A stretch of DNA of 33,974 nucleotides from Bog-950 sp964493695 (GTDB taxonomy: Bacteria > Bacteroidota > Bacteroidia > Chitinophagales > LD1). The notes under the pieces are model-generated. The model was not told where the DNA came from. It saw only the letters and a list, made by a program, of their open reading frames with translations, and did not search any database. The stretch covers positions 1 to 33,974 of the forward strand of contig CAZBPG010000033.1 of the NCBI GenBank assembly GCA_964493695.1, read 5' to 3'. The translations under genes were made by a program, and so were the position numbers. Shown here piece by piece: positions 15,771-23,014 of this stretch; the first letter of the stretch is position 1; each line of letters begins with the position of its first letter.

Positions 15771-17976
15771 TTATCAAAATCTTTCCCGAGTAAGTCTTTC
15801 CGTCCTGGGAAATTCTAACGATGTAGAACCCGCTGCTGAGTTCGTTGGCGTTGATGGCTATACGGTTGCCGCTTTGTTTTACATCGGCATATACACGCTC
15901 ACCGATAACGTTATAGAGTTCTGCTTTCGCGTTGCTCCAATCTTCTCCTTCCTTTACACAGACAAAATAATCGCGGGCTGGGTTAGGGTAAATCTTCAAG
16001 TGGTTTTGATAGGGAAGAACAGTTGGTGTGGAAAGAAAGGTACCCGTGTCCCAGAGCGAATCGGAATAAAACAACAGGCCGCCTCTCGAATTACCTACCA
16101 GATATTCGAGCAAGCCATCGCTGTTGATGTCGGCAATGGAGATAACGGCTTTGGTTCCCACGTCCTGTTTAAGGAAATTAGTATCGGTTAAAGCAAATCC
16201 ACCGCTGCGGAGGTTATTCGTGTTCACATCATACTTAAAAACAACTCCGCGGTGCGAGCCTACAAACAATTTTAAAGTGCCCGAGCCATCGTTGAACACC
16301 ACCGGTTGAGCATACCCTTCGTTGAAACCATATTGTGTTACATTGATGTTGCCGAAATTCTGATTAACCGAGTCTTTGTGAAAAACCGGGTTCGTCTTGG
16401 TTCCCATGTTCCAGAAGTAGGAAATCTTACCGTCTTTGCGGCCTACCACTAAATCTAAGAGCGAGTCGCCATTCATATCGTAAATAAACGGTGCGCTGTA
16501 CTGGCCTACATCTATGGTGTCATACTGCGGTTCGGTCATTACCGAAAAATTAGCTACCGCGCCACCGGTGTTTTTAAAGAAGTGCAGATACCCGTTCAGT
16601 TCACCGGTGAGCATATCTTCTTTACCGTCACCGTCTAAATCGCCAAAGGCGGGGTGCGGTGCCACCAGTTGATAGTTGCTGAAGTTGTTGTAATCTTCAT
16701 TCCGCATTTTATACTTGGGCTGTGTGACGGTGCCAATGTTTTCGTAAAAGGCAAGTGTGCCTTTGTAAGTTTGATAAGGACGGAAGTAGCCGAAGTTGCC
16801 GATGATGATGTCCTTCAATCCGTCACCGGTTAAATCAAAGAACACCGGTTTAGAGTCGGTGCCGAAGTCGAGCATATCCTGCACCAGAAACGAATCGCTC
16901 TGATATTCGAAATTGCAAAGCTGGTTGTTGACGTTTTTGTAAAGCATTACATTCTTTACATCGCGGCCGCCTGCGGTTACGTTGGGCGAAATGAGCAAAT
17001 CTTCCAGGCCGTTGTTATCTACATCTGCACCAAAAGCTGCGGGATAGGTAGGCATGAGCACCGGTGTGTTGCAAACGGGATAAATAGAATCCCATTTGGT
17101 GATGTTCGCCCACGAACTGTCGCCACCATTTTCGAGAAACATGAGGTTATCGTAACCGATGTTGCCGTTCAGCAAATCTACATCGTGGTCGTTGCCGTCA
17201 TCGAAACTGAAAATGGAATTACCGGCATGGCGTGCCCCCTCGCCCTGCTGTGCCAAACCGCTGTTGCCTTTACAGCTTACATTTAAGTTAATAGAGTTGC
17301 TGAGCGCAGCTTGCTGAAAATTACCCCAGCATAAAGTTGCGTTGATGAACTTAAGTGAGTCAGCCGCAAAGTGAATGTCACCGGTGTGCTCTACGGTTTG
17401 GTTTTCGTAATACTCCACCCCCGCGCCAAACACTCCGTAAGTAAGTATATCTAAATCGCCATCGAAGTTGACATCGGTTACCACCGGTATATCCGAAACG
17501 TTGGTCCAGATGTTGACCATATACGGTGGGTCGGAATACAACAGCAGGGGGCTTACGGTGTCAAAGCGCAGTTGCCCGCTTTCCATTCTTCCTTTAAAAA
17601 CCATAGTGCCGGAGTTGGCGTGGGCAAAAATATCGGGCACGCCATCGTTGTTGTAATCGCGTATCAAAGCATAGGCGCTCATGGCCGGAAAAAGCTGCTC
17701 GTATTGAGGCGCGTAATTAAAAGTTGAACCGGTGCCGGAGTTGATGTAAGTAAGCACCTTATCGCCCACGCGGTCGAAGGCGAACAAGTCTTTATGATTA
17801 TCGCCATTTAAATCAATGGCCGAAAATTGTGGCGAGTTCATGCCGCCTACCCAGGGCTCGCGCATATCTGCCGAGTTGCGCTCTACCGGTATGCTGACCA
17901 CCCGGTATTTAGGCGATTGCGAAAATGAAGATTGAAGAAGTAAGAATGAAAACAGTAGAAGGAATGCTTTGTTCAT
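15763..17976 (-). CDS. Secreted FG-GAP/VCBS repeat protein with T9SS sorting domain
   Basis: 737 residues, ATG at 17976 with signal peptide MNKAFLLLFSFLLLQSSFSQ. The body has at least eight FG-GAP-type repeats with calcium-loop cores: DLNGDNHKDLFAFD, DYNNDGVPDIF, DVNFDGDLDILTYG, DVDNNGLEDLLIS, DLTGDGLKDIIIG, DLDGDGKEDMLTG, DMNGDSLLDLVVG and DINSDGLLEYLVG. They should form beta propellers at the surface. The C-terminus (IYPNPARDYFVCVKEG to ...GKILINP) is a type A type IX sorting domain. The role is unknown; adhesion or ligand binding is usual for the fold. The stop codon lies inside the outer arm of the adjacent inverted repeat. Confidence 0.92.
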   Translation of the reverse strand: MNKAFLLLFSFLLLQSSFSQSPKYRVVSIPVERNSADMREPWVGGMNSPQFSAIDLNGDNHKDLFAFDRVGDKVLTYINSGTGSTFNYAPQYEQLFPAMSAYALIRDYNNDGVPDIFAHANSGTMVFKGRMESGQLRFDTVSPLLLYSDPPYMVNIWTNVSDIPVVTDVNFDGDLDILTYGVFGAGVEYYENQTVEHTGDIHFAADSLKFINATLCWGNFQQAALSNSINLNVSCKGNSGLAQQGEGARHAGNSIFSFDDGNDHDVDLLNGNIGYDNLMFLENGGDSSWANITKWDSIYPVCNTPVLMPTYPAAFGADVDNNGLEDLLISPNVTAGGRDVKNVMLYKNVNNQLCNFEYQSDSFLVQDMLDFGTDSKPVFFDLTGDGLKDIIIGNFGYFRPYQTYKGTLAFYENIGTVTQPKYKMRNEDYNNFSNYQLVAPHPAFGDLDGDGKEDMLTGELNGYLHFFKNTGGAVANFSVMTEPQYDTIDVGQYSAPFIYDMNGDSLLDLVVGRKDGKISYFWNMGTKTNPVFHKDSVNQNFGNINVTQYGFNEGYAQPVVFNDGSGTLKLFVGSHRGVVFKYDVNTNNLRSGGFALTDTNFLKQDVGTKAVISIADINSDGLLEYLVGNSRGGLLFYSDSLWDTGTFLSTPTVLPYQNHLKIYPNPARDYFVCVKEGEDWSNAKAELYNVIGERVYADVKQSGNRIAINANELSSGFYIVRISQDGKTYSGKILINP

Positions 17977-18041
17977 AGACCACAAAGGTGCTTAAAAGTA
18001 TTGTATAGACGAAGAAAAACCGGAAAAGGATGGGATGAGAG

Positions 18042-18069
18042 GATGAGTTGATTAGCAGATTAGCAGATG
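18042..18069. repeat. Single copy of the GATTAGCAGATTAGCAGATG element
   Basis: GATGAGTTGATTAGCAGATT, then AGCAGATG, matches the arms of the inverted repeat at 3683-3790. It lies between the start of the FG-GAP gene and the promoter of the PIN-toxin pair. Confidence 0.65.
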
Positions 18070-18084
18070 AAAGGCCAGCGGGGA

Positions 18085-18117
18085 TTGTTACTCTACCAAC
18101 TCTTTTTATTACTTTTG
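18085..18117 (+). promoter_or_regulatory. Putative promoter of the PIN toxin-antitoxin pair
   Basis: TACTTTTG (18110-18117) fits TAnnTTTG, with TTG at 18085-18087 placed 22 bases upstream. The antitoxin ATG is 16 bp after the box. Confidence 0.45.
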
Positions 18118-18132
18118 AAGTAAACACAGGTT

Positions 18133-18363
18133 ATGTTCAAAGAAAATCCTCAGGCAGAGTTAGTGAGTTACATTACACAACTAGATACCAGTGAGCAAAG
18201 TAGTTTACTTAAACAGCTAAAACTGCGCAAAGCACTTTTACAGGCTCGTGCATTAGACAAAAAACAACGCTCCGCTAACAAAGGCAAACTGCTTTTGAGC
18301 AACGATGAAATTGTTTCTATCATCAGAAACATCCGAAAGAAAAATGCAAAGCTATCCGCTTGA
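18133..18363 (+). CDS. Putative antitoxin partner of the PIN-domain toxin
   Basis: 76 residues, strongly charged and helical (MFKENPQAELVSYITQLDTS, LLKQLKLRKALLQARALDKK), ending in a basic segment (IIRNIRKKNAKLSA). I do not recognise a named family. Size, position directly before a PIN-domain gene and a 20-bp overlap with it make an antitoxin role likely. The overlap implies coupled translation. No DNA-binding motif is evident. Confidence 0.65.
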   Translation: MFKENPQAELVSYITQLDTSEQSSLLKQLKLRKALLQARALDKKQRSANKGKLLLSNDEIVSIIRNIRKKNAKLSA

Positions 18364-18763
18364 CCGTTTAGTACTTGATACGAATGTGATTGTATCGGCT
18401 GTTATCAATAATCAGTTAGAAGAAATTGTTTCTCTTGCTGCGGTTCATCAAATTAAAATTTACACCTGCTCAAAACAACTGACTGAAATACGGCAAACAC
18501 TTTCTAAGCCGAAAGTGAAAAAACACCTTGTTGCAGCACCTAAAGTTTATGTTGAAACGTTTGCGCTTACTGCCGAGGTGGTAGAAATTGATGAACGTTT
18601 TGACCGCTCTCCCGACCCGGATGACAACTATCTGTTTGATTTAGCATACACCGTTAAATCGCATTACCTGGTTACACGCGAAAATGCTCTGCTCAACCTA
18701 AAGCAGGTGAACAGAATAAAAATTATTTCGATGGCAGAGTTAAGGAAGATGAAAAAGAAATAA
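18344..18763 (+). CDS. PIN-domain ribonuclease toxin (COG1569-like)
   Basis: 139 residues, start ATG at 18344. The PIN fold is recognisable by LVLDTNVIVSAVINN with catalytic Asp 12, a central acidic segment (VVEIDERFDRSPDPDDNYLF) and a late YLVTRENALLNL region. PIN toxins of this kind cleave RNA in a magnesium-dependent way. The start overlaps the upstream gene by 20 bp; an alternative in-frame start at 18305 would overlap further and give an extra N-terminus atypical for the family. With the upstream small gene it forms the second toxin-antitoxin pair of the window. Confidence 0.85.
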   Translation: MQSYPLDRLVLDTNVIVSAVINNQLEEIVSLAAVHQIKIYTCSKQLTEIRQTLSKPKVKKHLVAAPKVYVETFALTAEVVEIDERFDRSPDPDDNYLFDLAYTVKSHYLVTRENALLNLKQVNRIKIISMAELRKMKKK

Positions 18764-18892
18764 TGCGAATTTTGGATTGAAATGCAGACAGGAGCCGCTC
18801 CCTTCAACCTTTCCAAAACCCCTTTGCGTTTAATCAGGTTTTTGTAATCCCATTGAATGGCGGCAGATTTTTTAAGCCAGCGTTTTAATGCC

Positions 18893-18918
18893 TTCTTAGT
18901 GGTTGGTTTCTTCACCTC
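18893..18918. repeat. Partial element copy D (TTCTTAGTGGTTGG motif)
   Basis: TTCTTAGTGGTTGGTTTCTT here resembles TTCTTAGTGGTTGGGGTCTT at 20379-20398, the beginning of element C. Short and of uncertain meaning; recorded because it joins the set of related intergenic sequences at 7802, 19071 and 20381. Confidence 0.4.
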
Positions 18919-18942
18919 TATTGTTCGGTAGAAATATTTGGC

Positions 18943-19062
18943 GGGCTTTAGCCCACTTATAAACAAATATTTTCCGCTTATCCATTGCTTGCAGTCCGAT
19001 TAATCGGACTGCAAGTGGTTGATAAAAGGAATTTATATCTATTCAAGGCGGCTAAAGCCGCC
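18943..19062. repeat. Three unrelated palindromes in the gap 18764-19266
   Basis: This 503-bp gap has no credible gene. It holds GGGCTTTAGCCC (18943-18954), flanked by AAATATTTG and CAAATATTT; a perfect 28-bp palindrome with half CTTGCAGTCCGATT (18988-19015); and GGCGGCTAAAGCCGCC (19047-19062). These look like REP-type dispersed palindromes. No transposase is present nearby. Confidence 0.75.
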
Positions 19063-19070
19063 ATGTAATA

Positions 19071-19154
19071 ATCTTCCGAATAGTTGTGATGTCTTCACCA
19101 ACCACGGTGTTGGGGTGTATTAGTTTGGTTGGTGAGCACGCTAAACGATAAGAT
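19071..19154. repeat. Intergenic element copy B with hairpin
   Basis: Starts ATCTTCCGAATAGTTGTGAT and ends CTAAACGATAAG. It shares its 3' two thirds with copy C at 20381-20458 (both have CACGGTGT, a TTAGTT segment, GGTGAG and CGATAAGA) and its 5' third with copy A at 7802. A short stem CCAAC/GTTGG surrounds CACGGT, and a longer one pairs TCACCAACCA with TGGTTGGTGA. It ends 113 bp upstream of the S74 gene. Confidence 0.6.
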
Positions 19155-19266
19155 AAAATTTAGCGCGTTATACGATTTTTGTGGTGAAACCTTTATACTT
19201 GCGATGTAAACGCGGTGCAATAATCTTAAAACCGGTTTCAATAGTAATTAACTTTAAATAAATAAA

Positions 19267-20325
19267 ATGAAAAATTTACAACTCTTATTATTCATGCTTT
19301 GCTCGATTTTTGCTTTTGCACAAGTTCCACAAAGTATAAACTATCAGGCTATAGCCCGCAACGCAGCCGGAAATCCTATAACTAATTCGAGTGTAGCTAT
19401 ACGGGTGAGCATTCATGATGGCACGGCTGGCGGTGCCGTGGTTTATGCTGAACGTGATACCGCTACCACTAATCAATTTGGTTTATTCACGAGTAAAATA
19501 GGCGCGGGGAATGTTATCAGTGGCACTTTTACAGGTATTAACTGGGATAACAATAATAAATTTATGCAGGTAGAATTGGACCCCACAGGTGGCAGTAGTT
19601 ATATAGACATGGGCACCACGCAACTTATAAGTGTGCCCTATGCTTTAAGCGCTGACAGAGCTTTAAAAGCTACCAACATGAGTCTCAACGAACTCAGCGA
19701 TGTTTCTGCCGCTTCACCCACTGCTGGGAATATCCTTGGCTGGGACGGAACTGAATGGATACCGGTCTATGATAATACAGGTCAATGGACCACTAGCGGA
19801 AGCGATATTTATTACAACACAGGATATGTAGGTGTAGGCACCATCACCCCGGGTATCTCTTTTCATATTAAACAGGTTACTGCCAACAGGGCTCTGCGCA
19901 TTGAGCATGAAAGCAATACCAATTACTGGGAAAACGGTATTGGAGTATCTACCGGCAACTACAAGTTCTATTATAACGGGGCATTCAAATCCGATATTTC
20001 TTCGGTAGATGGCGCTTATGTTCAAGCATCTGACCTCAGACTCAAACGCGATATTGAAGTAATGGAACCTGTTCTTGCAAAGGTAGCCTTATTGAAACCC
20101 TATACTTACCATTATATTGATAATGCTGCTGATGCAGTACGCTCAACCGGTTTTGTTACACAAGATGTAGAGCAGGTTTTCCCTAATCTCGTTCGCGAAA
20201 CAGATAATGGATTTAAGGGACTGGTGTATGACGGTTTCGCAGTAATTTCCATTAAAGCGATACAGGAACTTCAGGCTGAAATAGAACTATTGAAACAGGA
20301 GATAAACAGCCTGAAAAAGAAATAA
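19267..20325 (+). CDS. Secreted protein with C-terminal peptidase S74 (endosialidase-type chaperone) domain
   Basis: 352 residues with signal peptide (MKNLQLLLFMLCSIFAFA). The N-terminal 130 residues start QVPQSINYQAIARNAAGNPI and are a beta-rich domain common in Bacteroidota surface proteins. Residues about 250-352 are the S74 intramolecular chaperone: ASDLRLKRDIE with catalytic S255 and K260, TGFVTQDVEQVFPNL, YDGFAVISIKAIQELQAE, ending in a coiled coil. In the family the domain trimerises the protein and then cleaves itself off. The gene is bracketed by two related elements (19071-19154 and 20381-20458). No phage genes are nearby, so it is a cellular surface or adhesin-like protein rather than a tail fibre. 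Confidence 0.87.
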   Translation: MKNLQLLLFMLCSIFAFAQVPQSINYQAIARNAAGNPITNSSVAIRVSIHDGTAGGAVVYAERDTATTNQFGLFTSKIGAGNVISGTFTGINWDNNNKFMQVELDPTGGSSYIDMGTTQLISVPYALSADRALKATNMSLNELSDVSAASPTAGNILGWDGTEWIPVYDNTGQWTTSGSDIYYNTGYVGVGTITPGISFHIKQVTANRALRIEHESNTNYWENGIGVSTGNYKFYYNGAFKSDISSVDGAYVQASDLRLKRDIEVMEPVLAKVALLKPYTYHYIDNAADAVRSTGFVTQDVEQVFPNLVRETDNGFKGLVYDGFAVISIKAIQELQAEIELLKQEINSLKKK

Positions 20326-20380
20326 CATTTCTCCGGGGTACCATTTCAATAGAAATAAACAAGCATCATCTCTTTTTTTC

Positions 20381-20458
20381 TTAGTGGTTGGGGTCTTCTA
20401 CACAACACGGTGTAGAGGGTGTGTTAGTTCGGGCCGGTGAGGACACTGAGCGATAAGA
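20381..20458. repeat. Intergenic element copy C with covarying hairpin
   Basis: TTAGTGGTTGGGGTCTTCTA, then CACAACACGGTGTAGAGGGT and further to CGATAAGA. CTTCTACAC pairs with GTGTAGAGG (nine pairs, one G-T) around AACACG. In copy B the corresponding arms are different bases that still pair (CCAAC/GTTGG), while flanks are conserved. It lies between the S74 gene and a truncated gene remnant, whose homology ends at the edge of this element. Confidence 0.6.
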
Positions 20459-20463
20459 AAAAG

Positions 20464-20596
20464 CATGGCATGCCATATTTTGTTTTCTGCTTACGGTAAG
20501 TGCCGGTTGATTTCCTCTGCCAGTATATTGCAAACCTCACGGTCTGCGGCAGTTTGTTTATCGTTGTAGGCCTGGGTGTCTTTGTTCACTTTGGAG
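20464..20596 (-). pseudogene. Remnant of a DUF1801-like gene with internal stop
   Basis: Reading the minus strand from 20596 gives VNKDTQAYNDKQTAADREVC, then NILAEEINRHLP, a TAA, and AENKIWHAM before the similarity stops at 20464. From memory of the family, DUF1801 proteins read ...LPEAENKIWHAHPVWFLDGNP, so the TAA replaces a Glu codon and the rest of the gene is missing. No start is seen. The break coincides with the end of element C. The family call is from recall and needs a search. Confidence 0.5.
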
Positions 20597-20600
20597 AAAA

Positions 20601-21059
20601 TTATATTTTTTGTTTCGGTATCACATCGTAACCCAAGCTGTCCAAAATTGGTTTTGCAACTTTCATAATCAGGCTGTCAATACCTGAAGTGGTATCAATT
20701 GGTTCGTCCACAAAAATGCCTGTAACTTTTGCCCCGTCCTGCAAATAATTATCGCTGCCTTCGATGTGTTCAATGTTAATAAACTTGGTGCCCACCTTAT
20801 CAGCCCATTTTATTGCAAACACATCTTTATCCGAAACTTTATTCTTCTTATCAATACAGATAGTCACGTTGAATTTATTTCCACTCAGCTCTATTTTTTT
20901 AACGTATCCTAATTGTAAGCCGCCAGCCATTACCCTTGCGTCTTCATATAAACCTTCTACTTTATCAAATTCCGCATTAACAGAATAATACTGCCCTGTA
21001 TGACATGAACATACCAGCAATAACAAAGTTAACGAGGCAATATTTAGTAACTGTTTCAT
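20601..21059 (-). CDS. MCE (MlaD-like) domain lipoprotein
   Basis: 152 residues from the ATG at 21059; a TTG at 21083 would add eight. The signal MKQLLNIASLTLLLLVCSC gives a lipoprotein Cys. The rest is a single MCE domain: YYSVNAEFDKVEGLYEDARV, MAGGLQLGYVKKIEL, then NIEHIEGSDNYLQDGAKVTG. MCE proteins carry lipids between membranes and usually have a transmembrane helix and a tail; this one is lipid-anchored with only a short C-terminus (IDSLIMKVAKPILDSLGYDV). No ATPase or permease of an Mla system is adjacent. Likely envelope function; partner unknown. Confidence 0.8.
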   Translation of the reverse strand: MKQLLNIASLTLLLLVCSCHTGQYYSVNAEFDKVEGLYEDARVMAGGLQLGYVKKIELSGNKFNVTICIDKKNKVSDKDVFAIKWADKVGTKFINIEHIEGSDNYLQDGAKVTGIFVDEPIDTTSGIDSLIMKVAKPILDSLGYDVIPKQKI

Positions 21060-21066
21060 GGTGTGT

Positions 21067-21159
21067 TTAGATTTTACTTGCAATATCTCCTATTGTTTGA
21101 ATTAAACTACCAACAACTTCTCCCACCAAACCTAAAAAACTTCCTTTCCTTTTCAACAT
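21067..21159 (-). CDS. Possible 30-residue small protein upstream of the MCE gene
   Basis: ATG at 21159, stop at 21067-21069, seven bases before the MCE start. It reads MLKRKGSFLGLVGEVVGSLI, then QTIGDIASKI: a basic start followed by an amphipathic or mildly hydrophobic stretch. The frame is open further upstream to a repeat at 21203, so it may equally be the tail of a lost gene. No family recognised. Confidence 0.3.
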   Translation of the reverse strand: MLKRKGSFLGLVGEVVGSLIQTIGDIASKI

Positions 21160-21202
21160 CGCTCCGCCACCACGATAACCTACACTAAAAAAAATTATCG
21201 TT

Positions 21203-21270
21203 CCCTTCGACTTCGCTCAGGGTGACATAACCCTTTTAATTGAATGTCAGGCTAAGCGTAGTCGAAGCCC
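21203..21270. repeat. Inverted pair of the CCCTTCGACT/AGTCGAAGGG element
   Basis: Left arm CCCTTCGACTTCGCTCAGGG with TGACAT (21203-21228), right arm ATGTCAGGCTAAGCGTAGTC and GAAGCC (21244-21269). Related copies are at 23311-23380 (a pair) and 24682-24708 (single). The right arm ends at the stop codon of the broken XRE gene. Confidence 0.8.
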
Positions 21271-21484
21271 TACTCCCAGTCGAAGAAGAACTTCATGTCT
21301 ACCTCGCAGGCAATGACCTGCGGATAGAGTCGAGGCTGGTATTGGTCTGCCCGCTCATGATGCCCTTTAAATGGGTTTTGGAAATACCCGAAAGTTTCGA
21401 AAGCCTGCTTTGGCTCAAACCTTTCCTTTGCATGGCCTCGCATAAGCGGGCGCCAAACTTCTGTTGAACTTCATTCAGTTCCAT
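21270..21484 (-). pseudogene. XRE-family helix-turn-helix regulator with frameshift
   Basis: From ATG 21484: MELNEVQQKFGARLCEAMQR, then KGLSQSRLSKLSGISKTHLK and GIMSGQTNTSLDSI, a standard XRE HTH. The frame then gives RRSLPAR and a stop at 21299. In another frame from the same point, LYPQVIACEVDMKFFFDWE runs to a stop at 21270, which is the type of ending XRE regulators have (ALEVDxxFFFD). One missing base near 21325 restores about 71 residues. Either a genuine frameshift or a sequencing error. DNA-binding half should be intact. Confidence 0.7.
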
Positions 21485-21748
21485 AGAAATATGTTTTGTG
21501 AAACAATGTGCCAAAGATGCGGCCCGGAGGGGGTGCCGTAAATAGCACCCGCACGTGTTTTAGCTTTTCTCTAAAATTGTTTCGCAGAAGAAAGTTCCTT
21601 GAAAAAACAAAAATGTTCCTTGTTTGGTTCAGGGCTTACCATAACAGGAGCTATTCGCATTTAAACTTTCAAAACACCTAAAAAGTCTTTGTTTTCACCT
21701 GTTTTTAAACAGAAACTGCTGTTTTTTAATGATTTTCGAAGTTCAGCG

Positions 21749-21895
21749 GAACTTTCCGAGAATACCGCAGAACTTTTAGAGAACTCTACGGAACTTTTAG
21801 AGAGTTCTCCAAAAACTTCGGAGAACTCTGCAAAACTTTCGGAGAACACCGCAAAACTTTTCCAGAACACTGCAAGATTTTACGGGAATACCGAA
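21749..21895 (+). repeat. 21-bp minisatellite, seven units, encoding heptads
   Basis: Seven consecutive 21-bp units, for example GAACTTTCCGAGAATACCGC (21749) and AAACTTTCGGAGAACACCGC (21833), 60-90% alike. On the plus strand the frame encodes seven-residue units ELSENTA, ELLENST, ELLESSP, KTSENSA, KLSENTA, KLFQNTA in a 75-codon frame starting at 21689, with the heptad spacing of a coiled coil. The minus strand is open too, as expected for a unit that is a multiple of three. A repeat is certain; a protein is not. Confidence 0.85.
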
Positions 21896-21922
21896 AATCG
21901 TATCTTTTTACCTTAATCTGCT

Positions 21923-22897
21923 CTATTTAGGCAATTCAGGCTGCCGGTTAGGTTGCCCGAACAGCGGAACAGGAATAGGGGGATTGTCCATTTCGCCAAT
22001 GCTGAAGGTAAAGACCTTTTCTACCCACTGCCAGTGGTCTTTGGTCCATTGAAAACCCTCGTAGGTGCCATCGGGCACATAGGTAAAAGTGGCGCCTTTG
22101 GCCTTTTCGTTTTGCGGGGCTACATGGTCAAACACAATCATCTGCAGTTGCCGGTCGTAATTGAGTACCGTGGGGGCCTTGTATTTATATTCAATAAAAA
22201 AACGGCTCATGGTATCGAGCAGTTTAAGGTGGGTGCTGTCGTATTGAAAATGAAACAGGGGCGCGCCAAAATGCGGCTTGCCGGTTTTATCGAAGGTGAG
22301 TATCTCCACCACTTTTCTGCGGGTAATGTAGTCGGCAGCCTCAAAACCGAAGAGCGTGTAAACCGCTTGCCTGCCAACGGTCTGCTGAATAACATTGTAG
22401 TAAAGCGCGCCATACCAGTTGTCGTTGGTAGTTACCTGCTGGGTATGGTATTGCATGGTGTCGCTCAAATCGTGCAGGGGGTAAATTTTCATTTTCGTGC
22501 TCTTCATCTGCATTACCCCGTAATAGCGGAACTGCCCCCGGGGCAGCACCAGTTGCCAGGTCAGGATGCGGAAAGAACTGTCGGGCGGATAAACCGTTGA
22601 AACGGTTTCGAGCGAGTCGAACCGGTAGTAAAAAGAGTTGTTGAGTTTAAGTGCGCTCACCAGTTTTGGGATAAACGTGTGGCAGGCTTTTTTGCGGGCT
22701 TCGATAGAAGTATCGGTGGTGAACCGGACACAGAGCGTATGAAGCGTGTCTTCGAGCAGTTTTATCTTTTGCAAATCGCTTTTGCTCATCACCGGACTGG
22801 CCACCGGTTTCTTACTGCGGCTTTTGCCTGCCGGTTGCTGCGAAAAGGAGAGAAGCACGGGTGAAAGAAAAAGAAGGACGGAAAGAAGTTTTTTCAT
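21923..22897 (-). CDS. Secreted protein of unknown function
   Basis: 324 residues from ATG 22897, giving signal peptide MKKLLSVLLFLSPVLLSFSQ. An upstream in-frame start at 22957 would add 20 residues without a signal pattern. The mature part opens with a basic linker (KSRSKKPVASPVMSKSDLQK), then a helix, then mostly beta-strand-like segments with many aromatic residues (LPRGQFRYYGVMQMKSTKMK, NDNWYGALYYNVIQQTV, HFQYDSTHLKLLDTMSRFFI). The last residues are rich in Pro (NPPIPVPLFGQPNRQPELPK). No T9SS domain or catalytic motif was recognised. Probably periplasmic or outer-membrane associated. Confidence 0.75.
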   Translation of the reverse strand: MKKLLSVLLFLSPVLLSFSQQPAGKSRSKKPVASPVMSKSDLQKIKLLEDTLHTLCVRFTTDTSIEARKKACHTFIPKLVSALKLNNSFYYRFDSLETVSTVYPPDSSFRILTWQLVLPRGQFRYYGVMQMKSTKMKIYPLHDLSDTMQYHTQQVTTNDNWYGALYYNVIQQTVGRQAVYTLFGFEAADYITRRKVVEILTFDKTGKPHFGAPLFHFQYDSTHLKLLDTMSRFFIEYKYKAPTVLNYDRQLQMIVFDHVAPQNEKAKGATFTYVPDGTYEGFQWTKDHWQWVEKVFTFSIGEMDNPPIPVPLFGQPNRQPELPK

Positions 22898-22941
22898 TAC
22901 GTATGAAACGCTTGGAGTGGAAGAATTATTGCTGAATACCG

Positions 22942-23007
22942 GCCACGAATTACACAAATAACACGAATTGTGATGAATTGATTAGTGCAATTCGTGTAAT
23001 TAGTGGC
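22942..23007. repeat. Hairpin element GCCACGAATTACAC ... GTGTAATTAGTGGC
   Basis: The outer arms pair with one mismatch; ACACGAATTG (22971-22980 region) and CAATTCGTGT pair perfectly inside. It lies between the secreted protein start and the PspC-like gene stop, 7 bp from the latter. Such elements recur between genes in Bacteroidota. Confidence 0.75.
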
Positions 23008-23014
23008 TATTGTT

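Noticed and set aside
18664..18966. Minus-strand 100-codon frame in the gap after the PIN toxin
   Set aside because: Overlaps the toxin gene, has no recognisable domain and no start signal; part of it is repeat sequence. A remnant is possible but not shown.
19267..20325. Phage tail fibre because of the S74 domain
   Set aside because: Signal peptide, Bacteroidota-type N-terminal domain and lack of any phage gene point to a cellular surface protein.
20601..21083. Longer MCE protein from TTG at 21083
   Set aside because: The ATG at 21059 gives a normal lipoprotein signal; the extra residues spoil it.
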